Assembly (NCBI RefSeq): GCF_000739815.1
Contig: NZ_BBJJ01000019.1
Location: forward strand, 62,001-126,000
Source: Paraburkholderia mimosarum LMG 23256 = NBRC 106338
Lineage (GTDB): Bacteria > Pseudomonadota > Gammaproteobacteria > Burkholderiales > Burkholderiaceae
Direction: 5' to 3'
DNA length: 64,000 nucleotides
Shown: positions 17,396-25,259 of the stretch, piece by piece
Layout of the letters: every line of letters begins with the position of its first letter
Numbering within the stretch: the stretch's first letter is position 1
Translations under genes and position numbers: made by a program
Notes under the pieces: model-generated
The model's database searches: none
The model's input: the letters and a program-made list of their open reading frames with translations, nothing else
Told to the model about the DNA's origin: nothing

Positions 17396-18503
17396 AAGCA
17401 CCTCCGTTGCCGCGTCCGTTGACGGCCATCTGCCGCGCAGCGCCGGGCAGCAGCACGCCGCTCGATGCGTCGTAGATCAGCGTGCGCTCTTTGTGAAACG
17501 ACAACCCGACCTGCGCGCCCGCCGCTCGTCCTTCTTCCTTGCCAACCCGCACGCGCACCACGCCGAGCGCCGTTTCGACGACCAGAATCTGATGCGAGCC
17601 CAGATACTCGTCGGCGATCACGCGTCCACGCAACGCACTGCGCTCGTCGATCACGACGTGCTCGGGCCGCACGCCAAGCAGCGCTTTCGCGGCGGATGCA
17701 GCTGTGCGCGGCACGGACACGGCGACACCGCCGAGCGAGACCGATTCCACGCCCGCTTCGACGCCGCCGTCCACGGCCAGAAAATTCATCGGCGGGCTGC
17801 CGATAAAGCTCCCAACGAACACGGTCGCTGGAAAGTGATAGACCTCATGCGGGGACGCGGATTGGAGCACCTCGCCGCCGCTCATCACAACGATGTCGTC
17901 GGCCATCGCCATCGCTTCGCGTTGGTCGTGCGTCACGTAGACCGTCGTTGCGTTGAGCGCATTGTGCAGCTTGCGCAACTCAAGGCACATCAGTTCGCGG
18001 AAATCCGCGTCGAGCGTGCCCAGCGGCTCGTCCATCAGAAAAGCCTTCGGATGCCGGACAATGGCGCGGCCCAAGGCGACGCGTTGGCGATCGCCGCCCG
18101 ACAGTCCCCCCGTCTTTCGGTCCAGCAGACTTTCGATGCGCAGCATATGCGCGGCCGCATCGACGCGCGCCGCAATCTCGCGGCGCGAAATGCCTTCGTT
18201 CTTCAGCGGAAAGGCGATGTTGTTGCGCACAGTCATATGCGGATAGAGCGCGAACATCTGGAACACAAACGCAATGTCGCGTTGACGCGCGCGCAATCCC
18301 GTCACATCTTCGCCGTCGATCAGAATCTGGCCCGAGGTCGGCAGTTCGAGCCCGGCAATCATGCGCAACGTCGTCGTTTTGCCGCAGCCGGACGGTCCGA
18401 GCAGCACGACGAAGCGGCCGTTGCTCACGGTGAGATTCGTATCATGCACCGCAGTGAAGGCGCCGAAGCGTTTATGAAGGTTGGAGAGAACGATCGTCGA
18501 CAT
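17388..18503 (-). CDS. ABC importer ATPase 1 (MalK/GlpS-like)
   Basis: A 371-residue ATPase with Walker A GPSGCGKTTT, signature LSGGDRQR, Walker B AFLMDEPLGTLDADFRE and a TOBE-type C-terminal domain (LLGVRPEHVVI). It differs clearly from the neighbouring ATPase, so the two are not recent duplicates. It lies 3 bases downstream of the tiny membrane protein gene and overlaps the next ATPase gene. The operon context makes it half of the engine for uptake of a polyol or sugar. Confidence 0.9.
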   Translation of the reverse strand: MSTIVLSNLHKRFGAFTAVHDTNLTVSNGRFVVLLGPSGCGKTTTLRMIAGLELPTSGQILIDGEDVTGLRARQRDIAFVFQMFALYPHMTVRNNIAFPLKNEGISRREIAARVDAAAHMLRIESLLDRKTGGLSGGDRQRVALGRAIVRHPKAFLMDEPLGTLDADFRELMCLELRKLHNALNATTVYVTHDQREAMAMADDIVVMSGGEVLQSASPHEVYHFPATVFVGSFIGSPPMNFLAVDGGVEAGVESVSLGGVAVSVPRTAASAAKALLGVRPEHVVIDERSALRGRVIADEYLGSHQILVVETALGVVRVRVGKEEGRAAGAQVGLSFHKERTLIYDASSGVLLPGAARQMAVNGRGNGGAYV

Positions 18504-18506
18504 GGC

Positions 18507-18701
18507 TCACTCCGGGAAGTGACTGGTCACGACGAAAGCCAGCGCACCCACCAGAATCACGGGAAACGACCAGGTGTAGAGACCGACCGTGAATGGCTGG
18601 ACGAGCATCGCAATGCCGAGGCCGATAAGCACGGTCGATGCCCCCTCACAGTAACGCCGTCGGAACAGGCGGCGGCGCGGCATGGCGGGTTGAGCTTTCA
18701 T
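18507..18701 (-). CDS. Small two-helix membrane protein of the ABC operon
   Basis: A 64-residue protein starting at ATG 18701, which overlaps the permease stop (ATGA). After a basic N-terminus (RRRLFRRRY) it has two hydrophobic segments, STVLIGLGIAMLV and WSFPVILVGALAFVV, and ends in SHFPE. I do not know its function. Small membrane proteins of this kind sit between the permease and ATPase genes in polyol-type ABC operons of alpha- and beta-proteobacteria. An accessory role in assembling or stabilising the transporter is inferred. Its overlap with both neighbours supports it as a genuine gene. Confidence 0.7.
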   Translation of the reverse strand: MKAQPAMPRRRLFRRRYCEGASTVLIGLGIAMLVQPFTVGLYTWSFPVILVGALAFVVTSHFPE

Positions 18702-19651
18702 TTGCGCACTGCTCCGAAGGTGATCCCGCGCAACAGATGCTTGCGCAGTACAACGGTAAAGATCAGGATGGGCAGAACGAACAGCGTCGTGGCGGCCGCG
18801 ACGGCCGGCCAGTCCTGTCCGCCCTCGCCAATGATGAACGGAATGAACGGCGGCATCGTCTGTGCATCGCCGCTCGTCAGCAGCAATGCGAACGCGTACT
18901 CGTTCCATGCAAAGATCAGACAGAAAATGGCCGTCGCGGCAATACCCGTGATCGCCTGAGGCAGCACGACCTTGACGAAGGCCTGCAACCGCGTATATCC
19001 GTCGACGAGGGCGGCTTCCTCATATTCGCGCGGGATTTCGTCCATGAATCCTTTGAGCAGCCACACCGCGAGCGACACGTTCACAGCCGTATAGAGCACG
19101 ATCATGCCGAGGTAGCTATCGGAGAGGCCGATGGCGCGATACATCAGATAGATGGGAATCGCGACCGCGATTGGCGGCATCATCCGCGTGGACAGGATGA
19201 AAAACAGCAAGTCGTCGGCAAGCGGGATCCTGAAGCGCGAGAACGCATAGGCTGCCAACGTGCCGAGAAAAACCGCAAGGAAGGTCGAGCCGAAGCCGAT
19301 CACGAGCGAATTGACGAAGCGCGGCAAGACCTTCGACGGCCCCGCAATCACCATATTGCGCTTGCGCACATCGCGGTCATACCACGTCTGAGCGGGCGGC
19401 AAGCTTGCGATGAACTCGGGCGTCTGCCGCGAGCGGATCGTGAACAGATTCACATAGCCCTCCATCGACGGGTGGAAAACCACGACGGGCGGATAGGCAA
19501 CCGCGTCTTCCTGCGTCTTGAAGCTCGTGAGGATGATCCATACGATCGGCAGCGCCGCAATCAGTGCGTAGGCGATTACGATGAAGGCGGCGAACGTCTT
19601 GCTGCGCGGCGATGCCGCCACCACCGACTGTTGAAGTGCAAGGTCTGTCAT
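18698..19651 (-). CDS. ABC sugar/polyol permease, MalG-like
   Basis: A 317-residue inner-membrane permease with six predicted helices. The EAA loop that docks the ATPase is YEEAALVDGYTRLQAFVKVVLP (about residues 217-238). The periplasmic insert between helices 1 and 2 is long and contains PPAQTWYDRDVRKRN. ATG 19651 overlaps the stop of the first permease gene (ATGA). It forms a heterodimer with that permease; MalG-type subunits end with a short cytoplasmic tail, here HLLRGITFGAVRK. Confidence 0.9.
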   Translation of the reverse strand: MTDLALQQSVVAASPRSKTFAAFIVIAYALIAALPIVWIILTSFKTQEDAVAYPPVVVFHPSMEGYVNLFTIRSRQTPEFIASLPPAQTWYDRDVRKRNMVIAGPSKVLPRFVNSLVIGFGSTFLAVFLGTLAAYAFSRFRIPLADDLLFFILSTRMMPPIAVAIPIYLMYRAIGLSDSYLGMIVLYTAVNVSLAVWLLKGFMDEIPREYEEAALVDGYTRLQAFVKVVLPQAITGIAATAIFCLIFAWNEYAFALLLTSGDAQTMPPFIPFIIGEGGQDWPAVAAATTLFVLPILIFTVVLRKHLLRGITFGAVRK

Positions 19652-20604
19652 CGCTGTTTCACCCGGTTGAGCGCCTTCACATAGATATTCGCCGCGCCGA
19701 AGACCACCACGAACAGGATGATCGCCAGTGCGGACGAGTACCCCGTCTGCCACTTCTCGAATGCAGCGCGCTTGAGCGTGATCGACACAGTTTCCGTTAC
19801 CGAGCCCGGGCCGCCTGATGTCAGCAGGTTCACCATGTCGAACATCTTGAAGTTCTCGATACCGCGAAAGAGGATCGCAAGCATCAGGAACGGCAGGGTC
19901 ATCGGCAATGTGATCGACCAGAATTGCCGCCACGGCGAAGCACGGTCCACTTCGGCCGCTTCGTAGATGTAGTCCGGAATCGAACGCAATCCCGCGAGAC
20001 AGATCAGCATCACGTACGGCGTCCACATCCACGTATCGACCATCACGATGGTCCACGGCGCGAGAGGCACGTCGCCGATCATCTGAAACGAGTTCGGCGC
20101 AATGCCCGTGAAAAAGCTCACGATGTGGTTGAAAAGTCCTGTTTGCGGCTGAAGCAGGAAGGTCCAGAAGTTGCCGACCACAGCGGGCGAAAGCATCATC
20201 GGCAGCAGAATCAGCGTGGTCCAGAAGCTATGGCCGCGGAACTGCCGGTTGATCAGCAGCGCGAGCCCGAAACCGAGCAGCACTTCGAGCCCGACCGACC
20301 AGAATACGAAGCGCGCCGTCACCTGCATGGCGTACCAGATGTCTTCGTCGGTGAGTATGTCTGTGTAATTGTCGATGCCGACATTGCGCGCGGGCACGCT
20401 CGGCATGTTCGACTTGAAGTTCGTGAACGACAGCCGCAATGCCCAGATCAACGGAAAGATGTTGATGGCGAGCAGCAGCACGATAGTCGGAAGAATGAAC
20501 AGCCACGCGATCGTCCGGTCCGACAGCCCGCGCAGGCGCGCGGCAGCGCGCGTCTGCGCTTGCGTCTGCAACCCTTCCGGAGGAAAAGGCTTGTTTGCCA
20601 ACAT
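19648..20604 (-). CDS. ABC sugar/polyol permease, MalF-like
   Basis: A 318-residue permease with six helices and the EAA loop YEAAEVDRASPWRQFWSITLP. ATG 20604 is preferred to an earlier in-frame ATG at 20634 because AAGGAG precedes it at seven bases and the upstream start would read through the intergenic stem-loop. It pairs with the MalG-like permease just downstream. Confidence 0.9.
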   Translation of the reverse strand: MLANKPFPPEGLQTQAQTRAAARLRGLSDRTIAWLFILPTIVLLLAINIFPLIWALRLSFTNFKSNMPSVPARNVGIDNYTDILTDEDIWYAMQVTARFVFWSVGLEVLLGFGLALLINRQFRGHSFWTTLILLPMMLSPAVVGNFWTFLLQPQTGLFNHIVSFFTGIAPNSFQMIGDVPLAPWTIVMVDTWMWTPYVMLICLAGLRSIPDYIYEAAEVDRASPWRQFWSITLPMTLPFLMLAILFRGIENFKMFDMVNLLTSGGPGSVTETVSITLKRAAFEKWQTGYSSALAIILFVVVFGAANIYVKALNRVKQR

Positions 20605-20621
20605 GCCTGACTCCTTGTTGT

Positions 20622-20658
20622 CGCGGACCGGCAAGATTGATCGGCTTGCCGCTCCGCG
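20622..20658 (-). promoter_or_regulatory. Stem-loop between binding-protein and permease genes
   Basis: CGCGGA (20622-20627) pairs with TCCGCG (20653-20658) and CGGCAAG (20629-20635) with CTTGCCG (20645-20651), giving a 13-base-pair stem with one C-C mismatch and a 9-base loop. Such stems after the binding-protein gene are known to stabilise its mRNA or partly stop transcription, so that the binding protein is made in excess over the permeases. That role is inferred here. Confidence 0.6.
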
Positions 20659-20676
20659 CGTTCATGTGCGGGGACG

Positions 20677-22008
20677 CTAGTTCTTCCCTTCAGCCTTGAA
20701 GACCTTGTTCCAGTCCTTGACGAGCAGATCGAGCGCTTCTTTCGAGGAGCCTTTATCGGCAACCACATAGTCGTGCACGCGCTTTTGCATGTCGAGCAGC
20801 AACTCGGCATACGCAGGCTCGGCCCAGAAGTCTTTGACGATCGCCATCGACTTCAGGAATGCAGGCGCAAATGGCGCGCTCTTCGGAAAGTCCGGCGCAT
20901 CGACCACTGACTTCGCCGCCGAGTAGCCGCCGAGTTGCCACCACTTCTTCTGCACATCGGGCTGCGCAAACCACTTGATGTATTCGAGCGCGTCAGCCTT
21001 GTGGTCCGAGTACGACACGACGGAAATGCCTTGCCCGCCGAGCTGGGTGAACTGTTTCGTTTCCTTTGGATTGACGAAGAAGCCAATCTTGTCGCCGCCG
21101 ACATTCGGGTCCTTGTACAGTCCGGGGAAGAAGGCAAACCAGTTCATCTGCATCGCGACCTGGCCAGACTTGAACGCATCGAGTCCTTCCTGCATGTAGG
21201 CGTTCGTCATGCCGGGCGCCGTGCAACACTTGTAAAGCGCCTTGTAGAATTCGAGCCCCTTGATGGCGCCTGGCGAATTCACAAAGCCGTCCAGGCGATA
21301 CGGCTTCTTCGGGTCCTCGTATTCAAAGCCGAAGTTATAGAGCATGTTGGTCACGCCCATCGTGATCCCTTCCGAACCGCGCTCCGTGAAGATATACACG
21401 CCATACACGGTTTTTCCGTCGATCTTTCGGCCCTGGAAGAACTCGGCTGTCTGCTTGAGCTCGTCCATCGTAGTGGGCGGTTCGAGTTCGCGCTTGTACT
21501 TCTGTTTGAACTCCGCGCGCAGTTCGGGCCTTGCAAACCAGTCCTTGCGATACGTCCAGCCGACGGCGTCCGCCATTGCGGGCAGCGCCCAATAATTCGG
21601 CGTGTTCTTTGGCCATTCCGAGTAGCCGACGACGGTCGCCGGCACGAAATCGTTCATCGATATCTTGTTCTTGTCGAAGAAGTCATTGAGCTTCACGTAG
21701 TGCCCATTGACCGCGGCACCACCAATCCACTGACTGTCTCCGATGATGAGGTCGCAAAGTTTCCCGTGCGAATTGAGTTCATTGATAAAGCGGTCTGCGT
21801 AGCTCGTCCACGGCACGAACTCGAATTTCATCGCAATGCCGGTTTTCGCCGTAAAGTCTTTCGACAATTCGACGAGCGCATTGGCGGGGTCCCAAGCAGC
21901 CCAACATAACGTCAACTGCTTGCCCTGCGCGTGCGCCGCCGATCCGAAGCTCAGCCCCAGCGACGCCAGCAGCGCCGCGATTACCCTTGCTGTCGTAAGA
22001 CGTACCAT
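20677..22008 (-). CDS. ABC extracellular solute-binding protein, family 1 (sugar/polyol)
   Basis: A 443-residue periplasmic binding protein. A signal peptide of about 27 residues ends in SAAHA before QGKQLTLCWAAWDPANAL. GDSQWIGGAAVNGHYVKLNDF and the later VAMQMNWFAFFPGLYKDP are typical of family 1 binding proteins of CUT1 importers. ATG 22008 follows an AAGGAGA sequence. It should capture the substrate and deliver it to the two permeases downstream. Binding specificity is not evident; the dhaKL genes at the end of the operon point to a three- to five-carbon polyol or ketose. Confidence 0.9.
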   Translation of the reverse strand: MVRLTTARVIAALLASLGLSFGSAAHAQGKQLTLCWAAWDPANALVELSKDFTAKTGIAMKFEFVPWTSYADRFINELNSHGKLCDLIIGDSQWIGGAAVNGHYVKLNDFFDKNKISMNDFVPATVVGYSEWPKNTPNYWALPAMADAVGWTYRKDWFARPELRAEFKQKYKRELEPPTTMDELKQTAEFFQGRKIDGKTVYGVYIFTERGSEGITMGVTNMLYNFGFEYEDPKKPYRLDGFVNSPGAIKGLEFYKALYKCCTAPGMTNAYMQEGLDAFKSGQVAMQMNWFAFFPGLYKDPNVGGDKIGFFVNPKETKQFTQLGGQGISVVSYSDHKADALEYIKWFAQPDVQKKWWQLGGYSAAKSVVDAPDFPKSAPFAPAFLKSMAIVKDFWAEPAYAELLLDMQKRVHDYVVADKGSSKEALDLLVKDWNKVFKAEGKN

Positions 22009-22123
22009 GTCTCTTCTCCTTGTCTCCGTCGGGTCTCGAACCTGATGACAGACAGCGCCCATGCGCCGGACGCTGTATTTAGCGCTCTGGCAGACTCAGC
22101 GAGCTGTCCGCGTGTCGCGAGCT

Positions 22124-23143
22124 TCAGGCATGCGCATTCTCACGAAGATAAATACGGGTTTCGGGCGTCGGAATGGCGAGCACGCCGCGCACGTCGTTCA
22201 GTAAATTGATAGCGGCGAGCCCCGCGCAGTGGACGATGCCGCGCACGTCCTGATCGAGGATGACGTCGATCGCCCGCTCCGACAGTTGCGCCCGCGTGTC
22301 GGCCGTGCACTCGTGGCCGATCAGCACGACGCGCGTCTTGTCGCCCGATTCCTGCAACGTCGAGGCGATGCCGGAAATGCCACCACCCGTCACATACACG
22401 CCGACCAGATCGGGGTGCCCCGCCATCAGCCCTTGCACAGCGAGACCGGCGCTGTCGTCGTCCTCGGCGAAGTCGGGCTCGGTCAGCCAGCGCAGGTTGC
22501 GAAAGTCTTCCTCGAGAACCTGGGAGAAGCCCGTACGACGCTCGAGCTGATCGTGCAAACGCGACGACGCCGACAGCACCGCGACCGTGCCGATGCGCGC
22601 GCCCACGAAGCGTCCCATCAGCAGACCCGCGGTTCTTCCTGCCATCCGGTTATCGACGCCGACATACGCAGCCCGCGCACTCGACGGTAAATCGGAAAAG
22701 ACCGTCACGACGGGCACATTCGCATCGGTCACGTCCTGGATCATTCGCTCGACCCAGGGGTAGTCGAGCGGCACGAGCACGAGCGCGTCATAGTCGATCA
22801 ATTGCTGTGCGAGCGATGTTGCGTCGCGCTGGCTGGAGAGGTCGCAACGATAGAACGACGGGACGAGACGATGCTCCCGAAAGAAGCTGGCGGACAGCGC
22901 AATATCGCGCTCGACCTGATCGAGAAAGCGGGAGTTGATTTGCGGTAAGACGAAAGCGACCCGGAATGACGTGGTTTTCGCCGGCCGGCCGCGGCTTGCG
23001 CGTTCGTCACGCAACGCGGCCAGCGCGAGATGGACGCGGTCGGCTGTCTCCGGACGAACCCCCTGATCGTCGCGCAGCACACGATCGACCGTGGCCACGC
23101 TCACGCCAGCTCGACGCGCAATCATCATACGTGTAGCCGGCAT
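22124..23143 (-). CDS. LacI-family transcriptional regulator
   Basis: A 339-residue regulator. Residues 1-45 form the LacI helix-turn-helix (IARRAGVSVATVDRVLRD with the hinge-helix region after it), followed by a periplasmic-binding-protein-like effector domain (FRVAFVLPQINSRFLDQVERD). It is the first gene before the ABC/DhaKL genes on the same strand, separated from the binding-protein gene by 115 bases. It most likely represses the operon and itself, with release by the imported substrate or its phosphate. A 21-base palindrome 77 bases upstream of its start is a good operator candidate. Confidence 0.9.
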   Translation of the reverse strand: MPATRMMIARRAGVSVATVDRVLRDDQGVRPETADRVHLALAALRDERASRGRPAKTTSFRVAFVLPQINSRFLDQVERDIALSASFFREHRLVPSFYRCDLSSQRDATSLAQQLIDYDALVLVPLDYPWVERMIQDVTDANVPVVTVFSDLPSSARAAYVGVDNRMAGRTAGLLMGRFVGARIGTVAVLSASSRLHDQLERRTGFSQVLEEDFRNLRWLTEPDFAEDDDSAGLAVQGLMAGHPDLVGVYVTGGGISGIASTLQESGDKTRVVLIGHECTADTRAQLSERAIDVILDQDVRGIVHCAGLAAINLLNDVRGVLAIPTPETRIYLRENAHA

Positions 23144-23196
23144 GAGTCTCCTCCGGTGCCAGGCGAAGAATCGTTTTGTTAACCCAAGATAGTTTT

Positions 23197-23240
23197 TTGC
23201 ACGCGAAATGCAAGCTTTTTTGACGCGTTAAATGCGTCAA
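23197..23240. promoter_or_regulatory. Two adjacent palindromes upstream of lacI-type gene: candidate operators
   Basis: TTGACGC at 23220-23226 and GCGTCAA at 23234-23240 form a perfect 7-base inverted repeat with a 7-base spacer. A weaker repeat, TTGCA at 23197-23201 with TGCAA at 23209-23213, lies 6 bases away. Both have the centre-symmetric layout of LacI-family operators, and they sit in the AT-richer leader of the regulator gene. Autoregulation is inferred. Confidence 0.5.
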
Positions 23241-23524
23241 TTTTGAAGACGAAATCGCCGCAAAGCACTTTATGGAAGCGATCAAGTTCGCGCGGCAGCG
23301 GGGCCGACCAGCCGCACCCCGGGAACCGGCGCGAGAACCTGCGTGGCATAGCCGAGGGGCGCGGCTCACCGCTCACGCCACGTTCGAAGATCCCACCTGT
23401 TCCCTGGAAGCGGCGGCGCGACACCGTATCGAATTGCGGGCGCTGCTATTCAGGCCTGCGCGAGAGGCATGGATGACATGCTCCCGCTGAACCCCGAAAG
23501 CATGCCTCGCATCACAAGTTTTGC
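23241..23524. other. Intergenic stretch, no gene recognised
   Basis: Between the operator-like palindromes and the end of the sulfonate-type ATPase gene I see only short open frames without family resemblance or ribosome-binding sites. No convincing terminator is visible either. Confidence 0.45.
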
Positions 23525-24337
23525 CTAAGCTTTAGCTTGCGAAGCTTGAACGTGAGTTTCCAGCCCCTCGAGCAAGATCCTGCGCCATGCCGAGCGGGCC
23601 GTGTCCTCACGCTGGCGCGGACGCGCGCCGCCGACTTCGATAATGCGGCTGGCAGGTCTTGCCCGCGCTCCGCCGGCAGGCTCCAGCAACACGATCCGGT
23701 CGGCCAGATGCAGCGCCTCGTCGATATCGTGCGTGACGACGAGCGCGGCCGTTCGATGGGCGTCCACGATGGCGAGCAGCAAGTCCTGAAGGCGCATGCG
23801 CGTCATCGCGTCGACGGCGCTGAACGGCTCGTCGAGCAACAGCAGTTGCGGCTGCGTGAACAACCCGCGCGCAATCGCCACGCGCTGAGCCATGCCGCCC
23901 GACAGATGCTTGGGCCATAGCGCGCCGTCTTCTGCACGCAACCCGACCTCATCGAGCAGAGACCTCGCGCGTGCTAGCGCGTCGCCGCGTGCGCGTTGCG
24001 GAAAGCACACGTTCTCTGCCACCCGCAGCCATGGCAACAGGCGCGGCTCCTGAAAGATCACCCCTGCCAGCGGTGACGGCCCGCGCTGCACTTCGCCGTT
24101 GTAGGCAACCGTGCCCGCGTAATCGCGATCCAGCCCCGCTGCAATGCGCAGCAGTGTGCTTTTCCCGCAGCCGCTCGGGCCGAGCAGCGCCACGATCTCT
24201 CCGGGCGCGAGCGTGAGCCGCAGGCTGTCGAGAATCGGCCGGACGCCGTAGCGCTTGTAGCGGATGTCGATATCGACGAGGGGCGGGCGCGGAGGTTGCG
24301 GATCGCGCGCCGCGCTGATCGACGAAGCCGCGATCAT
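23525..24337 (-). CDS. ABC ATPase, sulfonate/nitrate/taurine type (SsuB-like)
   Basis: A 270-residue ATPase with Walker A GPSGCGKST, Q-loop region IFQEPRLLPWL, signature LSGGMAQR and Walker B LLLLDEPFSAVD. The EPRLLPW segment is typical of the SsuB/TauB/NrtD group. ATG 24337 overlaps the permease stop (ATGA). No alkanesulfonate monooxygenase or other enzyme gene accompanies the operon, so the substrate is unknown. Confidence 0.88.
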   Translation of the reverse strand: MIAASSISAARDPQPPRPPLVDIDIRYKRYGVRPILDSLRLTLAPGEIVALLGPSGCGKSTLLRIAAGLDRDYAGTVAYNGEVQRGPSPLAGVIFQEPRLLPWLRVAENVCFPQRARGDALARARSLLDEVGLRAEDGALWPKHLSGGMAQRVAIARGLFTQPQLLLLDEPFSAVDAMTRMRLQDLLLAIVDAHRTAALVVTHDIDEALHLADRIVLLEPAGGARARPASRIIEVGGARPRQREDTARSAWRRILLEGLETHVQASQAKA

Positions 24338-25245
24338 GTGCGCGCCCCCTCGACACTCGTATCGCGCCAGGCCAGCACGTGCGCCTCGAGTGCCTTCATT
24401 GCGCTGTCCGTCAACTTGCCGAGCAATCCGAGCAGGATGATGGCGCCAAAGACGATATCGGGTCGGCCCGTCTCGCGGCCATCGCTCAGGAGATAGCCAA
24501 GGCCACGCGTGGCGGCGATCAGCTCGGCCGCGACGACGAACATCCACGAGACTGCCAGCCCCGTGCGCAGCCCCGTGAAAACATGCGGCAACGCAGCGGG
24601 CAACAGGATCCGCACGAATAACCGCCACGAAGACAATCGATAGACCGCGCCTAGCTCCACGAGCTTCCGGTCGACGTTTCGGACTCCAGAGAGTACGCTC
24701 AAATGCACGGGAAAGAATGCGCCAATCGCGACGAGCGTGATTTTTGGCGCTTCGTCGATCCCCATCCACAGCAGCAACACGGGCACCCACGCGAGCGAAG
24801 GAATTGCGCGCAGCGCCTGAAAACTCGGATCGAGCAGTGCGTCGAGCCGGCGGCTCAAGCCCATCCCCGCGCCGACGACCACCGCGAGCAGCGCGCCGCA
24901 GGCGAACCCGGCCGCCACGCGCGCCGTGCTCTGGACGATGTGCTTGAGCAAGGTTTCGCCGCCGAGCTGCCAGAGCGCCTGCGCAATTTCCGAAGGCGCG
25001 GGCACGAGATTGTCCGGCAAGACCCGGGCACGCACGAGAACTTCCACGACGCACAGGAATACGACCGGCAGCAGCGCGCCCGCCATGCGCCAGGCGCGCG
25101 GCGCGCGCTCTGCCTGGGCGCCCGCTTCCTGCGCCGGCACATTGGTGCGTGGTGTGTCGCCTTGCGCGAAAGCCCCTGTCCTTCGCCTTGCCCCGATCGC
25201 GTCGGATTCCGCCAGCGAGCGCGCGGCCGCTTCTTCGACTGCCAT
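24334..25245 (-). CDS. ABC permease, sulfonate/nitrate/taurine type (SsuC-like)
   Basis: A 303-residue inner-membrane protein with about six helices after a hydrophilic N-terminal extension of about 50 residues, which is longer than usual. The ATPase-docking loop is ELGAVYRLSSWRLFVRILLPAALP. ATG 25245 lies 14 bases after the binding-protein gene, and in-frame sequence continues upstream without a better start. It works with the ATPase gene it overlaps. The extension (rich in Ala and Glu) may mean that the true start is internal, but no stronger ribosome-binding site is evident. Confidence 0.87.
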   Translation of the reverse strand: MAVEEAAARSLAESDAIGARRRTGAFAQGDTPRTNVPAQEAGAQAERAPRAWRMAGALLPVVFLCVVEVLVRARVLPDNLVPAPSEIAQALWQLGGETLLKHIVQSTARVAAGFACGALLAVVVGAGMGLSRRLDALLDPSFQALRAIPSLAWVPVLLLWMGIDEAPKITLVAIGAFFPVHLSVLSGVRNVDRKLVELGAVYRLSSWRLFVRILLPAALPHVFTGLRTGLAVSWMFVVAAELIAATRGLGYLLSDGRETGRPDIVFGAIILLGLLGKLTDSAMKALEAHVLAWRDTSVEGART

Positions 25246-25259
25246 GTCAGCCCGCGTGG

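Noticed and set aside
17187..18959. A 590-codon plus-strand frame across the ABC ATPase genes
   Set aside because: It is antisense to two ATPases with full Walker and signature motifs and spans the boundaries of several real genes.
23243..23490. Short plus-strand frames of 72-77 codons between lacI and the sulfonate-type ATPase gene
   Set aside because: No ribosome-binding site, Arg/Pro-biased composition and no resemblance to known small proteins.
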